Below the pieces are notes generated by a model that saw only the letters and a list, made by a program, of their open reading frames with translations, had not been told where the DNA came from and made no database searches. DNA of 64,000 bases from Desulfobulbaceae bacterium DB1 (lineage in GTDB: Bacteria > Desulfobacterota > Desulfobulbia > Desulfobulbales > SURF-16): positions 267,234-331,233 of the forward strand of contig MQUF01000006.1 of NCBI GenBank assembly GCA_001914235.1, given 5' to 3'. The position numbers were made by a program, and so were the translations under genes. This document shows, in pieces, positions 63,508-64,000 of the stretch (within the stretch, counting starts at the first letter, position 1; each line of letters starts with the position of its first letter).

Positions 63508-64000
63508 TTAGGCGGCAAGCTGCATTGCGTCTTCCAGCATGACCTCAAGCTCGGCCAGGACGATTTCCTTGATGCGCAACGCCGATGCCTCGGCCGTGCT
63601 GACCAGGACGATGGAAGGATCCCGGCTCATGCCGATACCGAGCTTCATGCATGCCATATTGGTAAGCCGGACAATCACCAAGGGAATATTTTCCTGGTCA
63701 AAATCCTCCAGGTGATGATCACGGGCCAGATCGCAATAGATTGCCGGCAGATTCCAATTTGTAAGCAGTTTGTATCCCTGCTCGGCATGAAAGGAATTCA
63801 GCAGTTCATAACTGAGCTCATAGGAGATATCAAAAGCTATATCATCGGATTCTTTCATGGTGTCGATAACCCGCAGCAGAAACAGCTTGCCGATGTCATG
63901 AATCAAGCCGCCGATAAAGGCTTCATTGTCCTTTTCATGATAGCTCAACCTGCGCGCCAGCCACTGGGCACCGATGGCGCATCCCACCGAATGCTTCCAC
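63508..64000 (-). CDS. HDOD/HD-domain signalling protein, 5' end cut by window
   Basis: The C-terminal 160 or so residues: HSVGCAIGAQWLARRL, GGLIHDIGKLFLL and DHHLEDF, the HDOD/HD-GYP-like signature without the GYP residues. The frame runs off the window edge, so the true start and N-terminal domains (often a receiver or PilZ-like part) are not visible. Confidence 0.85.
   Translation of the reverse strand, partial: WKHSVGCAIGAQWLARRLSYHEKDNEAFIGGLIHDIGKLFLLRVIDTMKESDDIAFDISYELSYELLNSFHAEQGYKLLTNWNLPAIYCDLARDHHLEDFDQENIPLVIVRLTNMACMKLGIGMSRDPSIVLVSTAEASALRIKEIVLAELEVMLEDAMQLAA

Overview
The window looks like chromosome from an anaerobic or microaerophilic member of the Desulfobacterota, probably near the Desulfobulbales. 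This is inferred from gene content, not from any database search: a desulfoferrodoxin / PerR / ferritin / flavodiiron oxygen-defence cluster, a DVU0298-like HEAT protein, a PEP-CTERM protein with a PEP-CTERM-type exopolysaccharide locus, sigma-54 promoters on flagellar genes, and a csrA-fliW pair. Base composition is moderately GC-rich. Coding density is high.

Region by region. (1) 1-9 kb is an accessory, repeat-rich zone. It holds a REP-associated tyrosine transposase (RAYT), palindromic GTAGGTTGGGTT repeats, two captured fragments of a RelE-like toxin gene, an intact Phd/RelE-type pair bracketed by the same repeats, a beta-CASP metallo-beta-lactamase protein, a HEPN/MNT pair, a PEP-CTERM protein, a BrnT/antitoxin pair, a PilZ protein, and an apparent operon of DUF4160, DUF2442 and a PAS-containing sigma-54 activator. 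(2) 8.8-25.9 kb is an exopolysaccharide locus, nearly all on the minus strand: Wza-type export protein, beta-barrel protein, chain-length regulator, tyrosine autokinase, polyprenyl sugar-phosphate transferase, GlmS and four nucleotide-sugar enzymes, with a divergent PrsT-like TPR lipoprotein and a PPP phosphatase. Two operon-internal gaps are filled with tandem repeats (5 x 47-48 bp and 8 x 53 bp). No exosortase and no ordinary glycosyltransferases lie in the window. (3) 25.9-30.7 kb is housekeeping: nadA, an HPF-cold-shock fusion, queC-nagZ, sfsA and an FlhB-tail homologue.

(4) 30.7-44.6 kb is a flagellar locus (flgF, flgG, flgA, flgH, flgI, flgJ-like, flgN, flgK, flgL, csrA, fliW, and flgM on the opposite strand), bordered by an IS630-type element on the left and split between flgH and flgI by a second insertion sequence. 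Sigma-54 promoter matches precede flgF and flgI, and a sigma-28 match precedes flgM. (5) 44.7-52.9 kb: polA, ppiD, a J-domain protein, plsY, a nucleoside deaminase and a hybrid histidine kinase. (6) 53-58.5 kb: an HD-domain/ferredoxin pair behind a CRP/FNR-like palindrome, then the PerR - superoxide reductase - ferritin - flavodiiron protein - HEAT protein cluster. (7) 58.5-64 kb: tRNA-Lys and tRNA-Glu, an RdgC-like protein with an unknown partner, gatB, radC, hemW-like, and an HDOD-type protein cut by the window edge.

The most unusual feature is the first 1.6 kb: a RAYT gene, its likely REP palindromes, an intact toxin-antitoxin operon whose toxin stop codon lies inside a REP, and two REP-bounded fragments of a related toxin gene. 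Next are the two tandem-repeat arrays inside the exopolysaccharide operon, each ending next to a full CCCTCACCC-type palindrome, and a set of four sigma-54 promoters that may link surface polysaccharide, PEP-CTERM, PilZ and flagellar genes.
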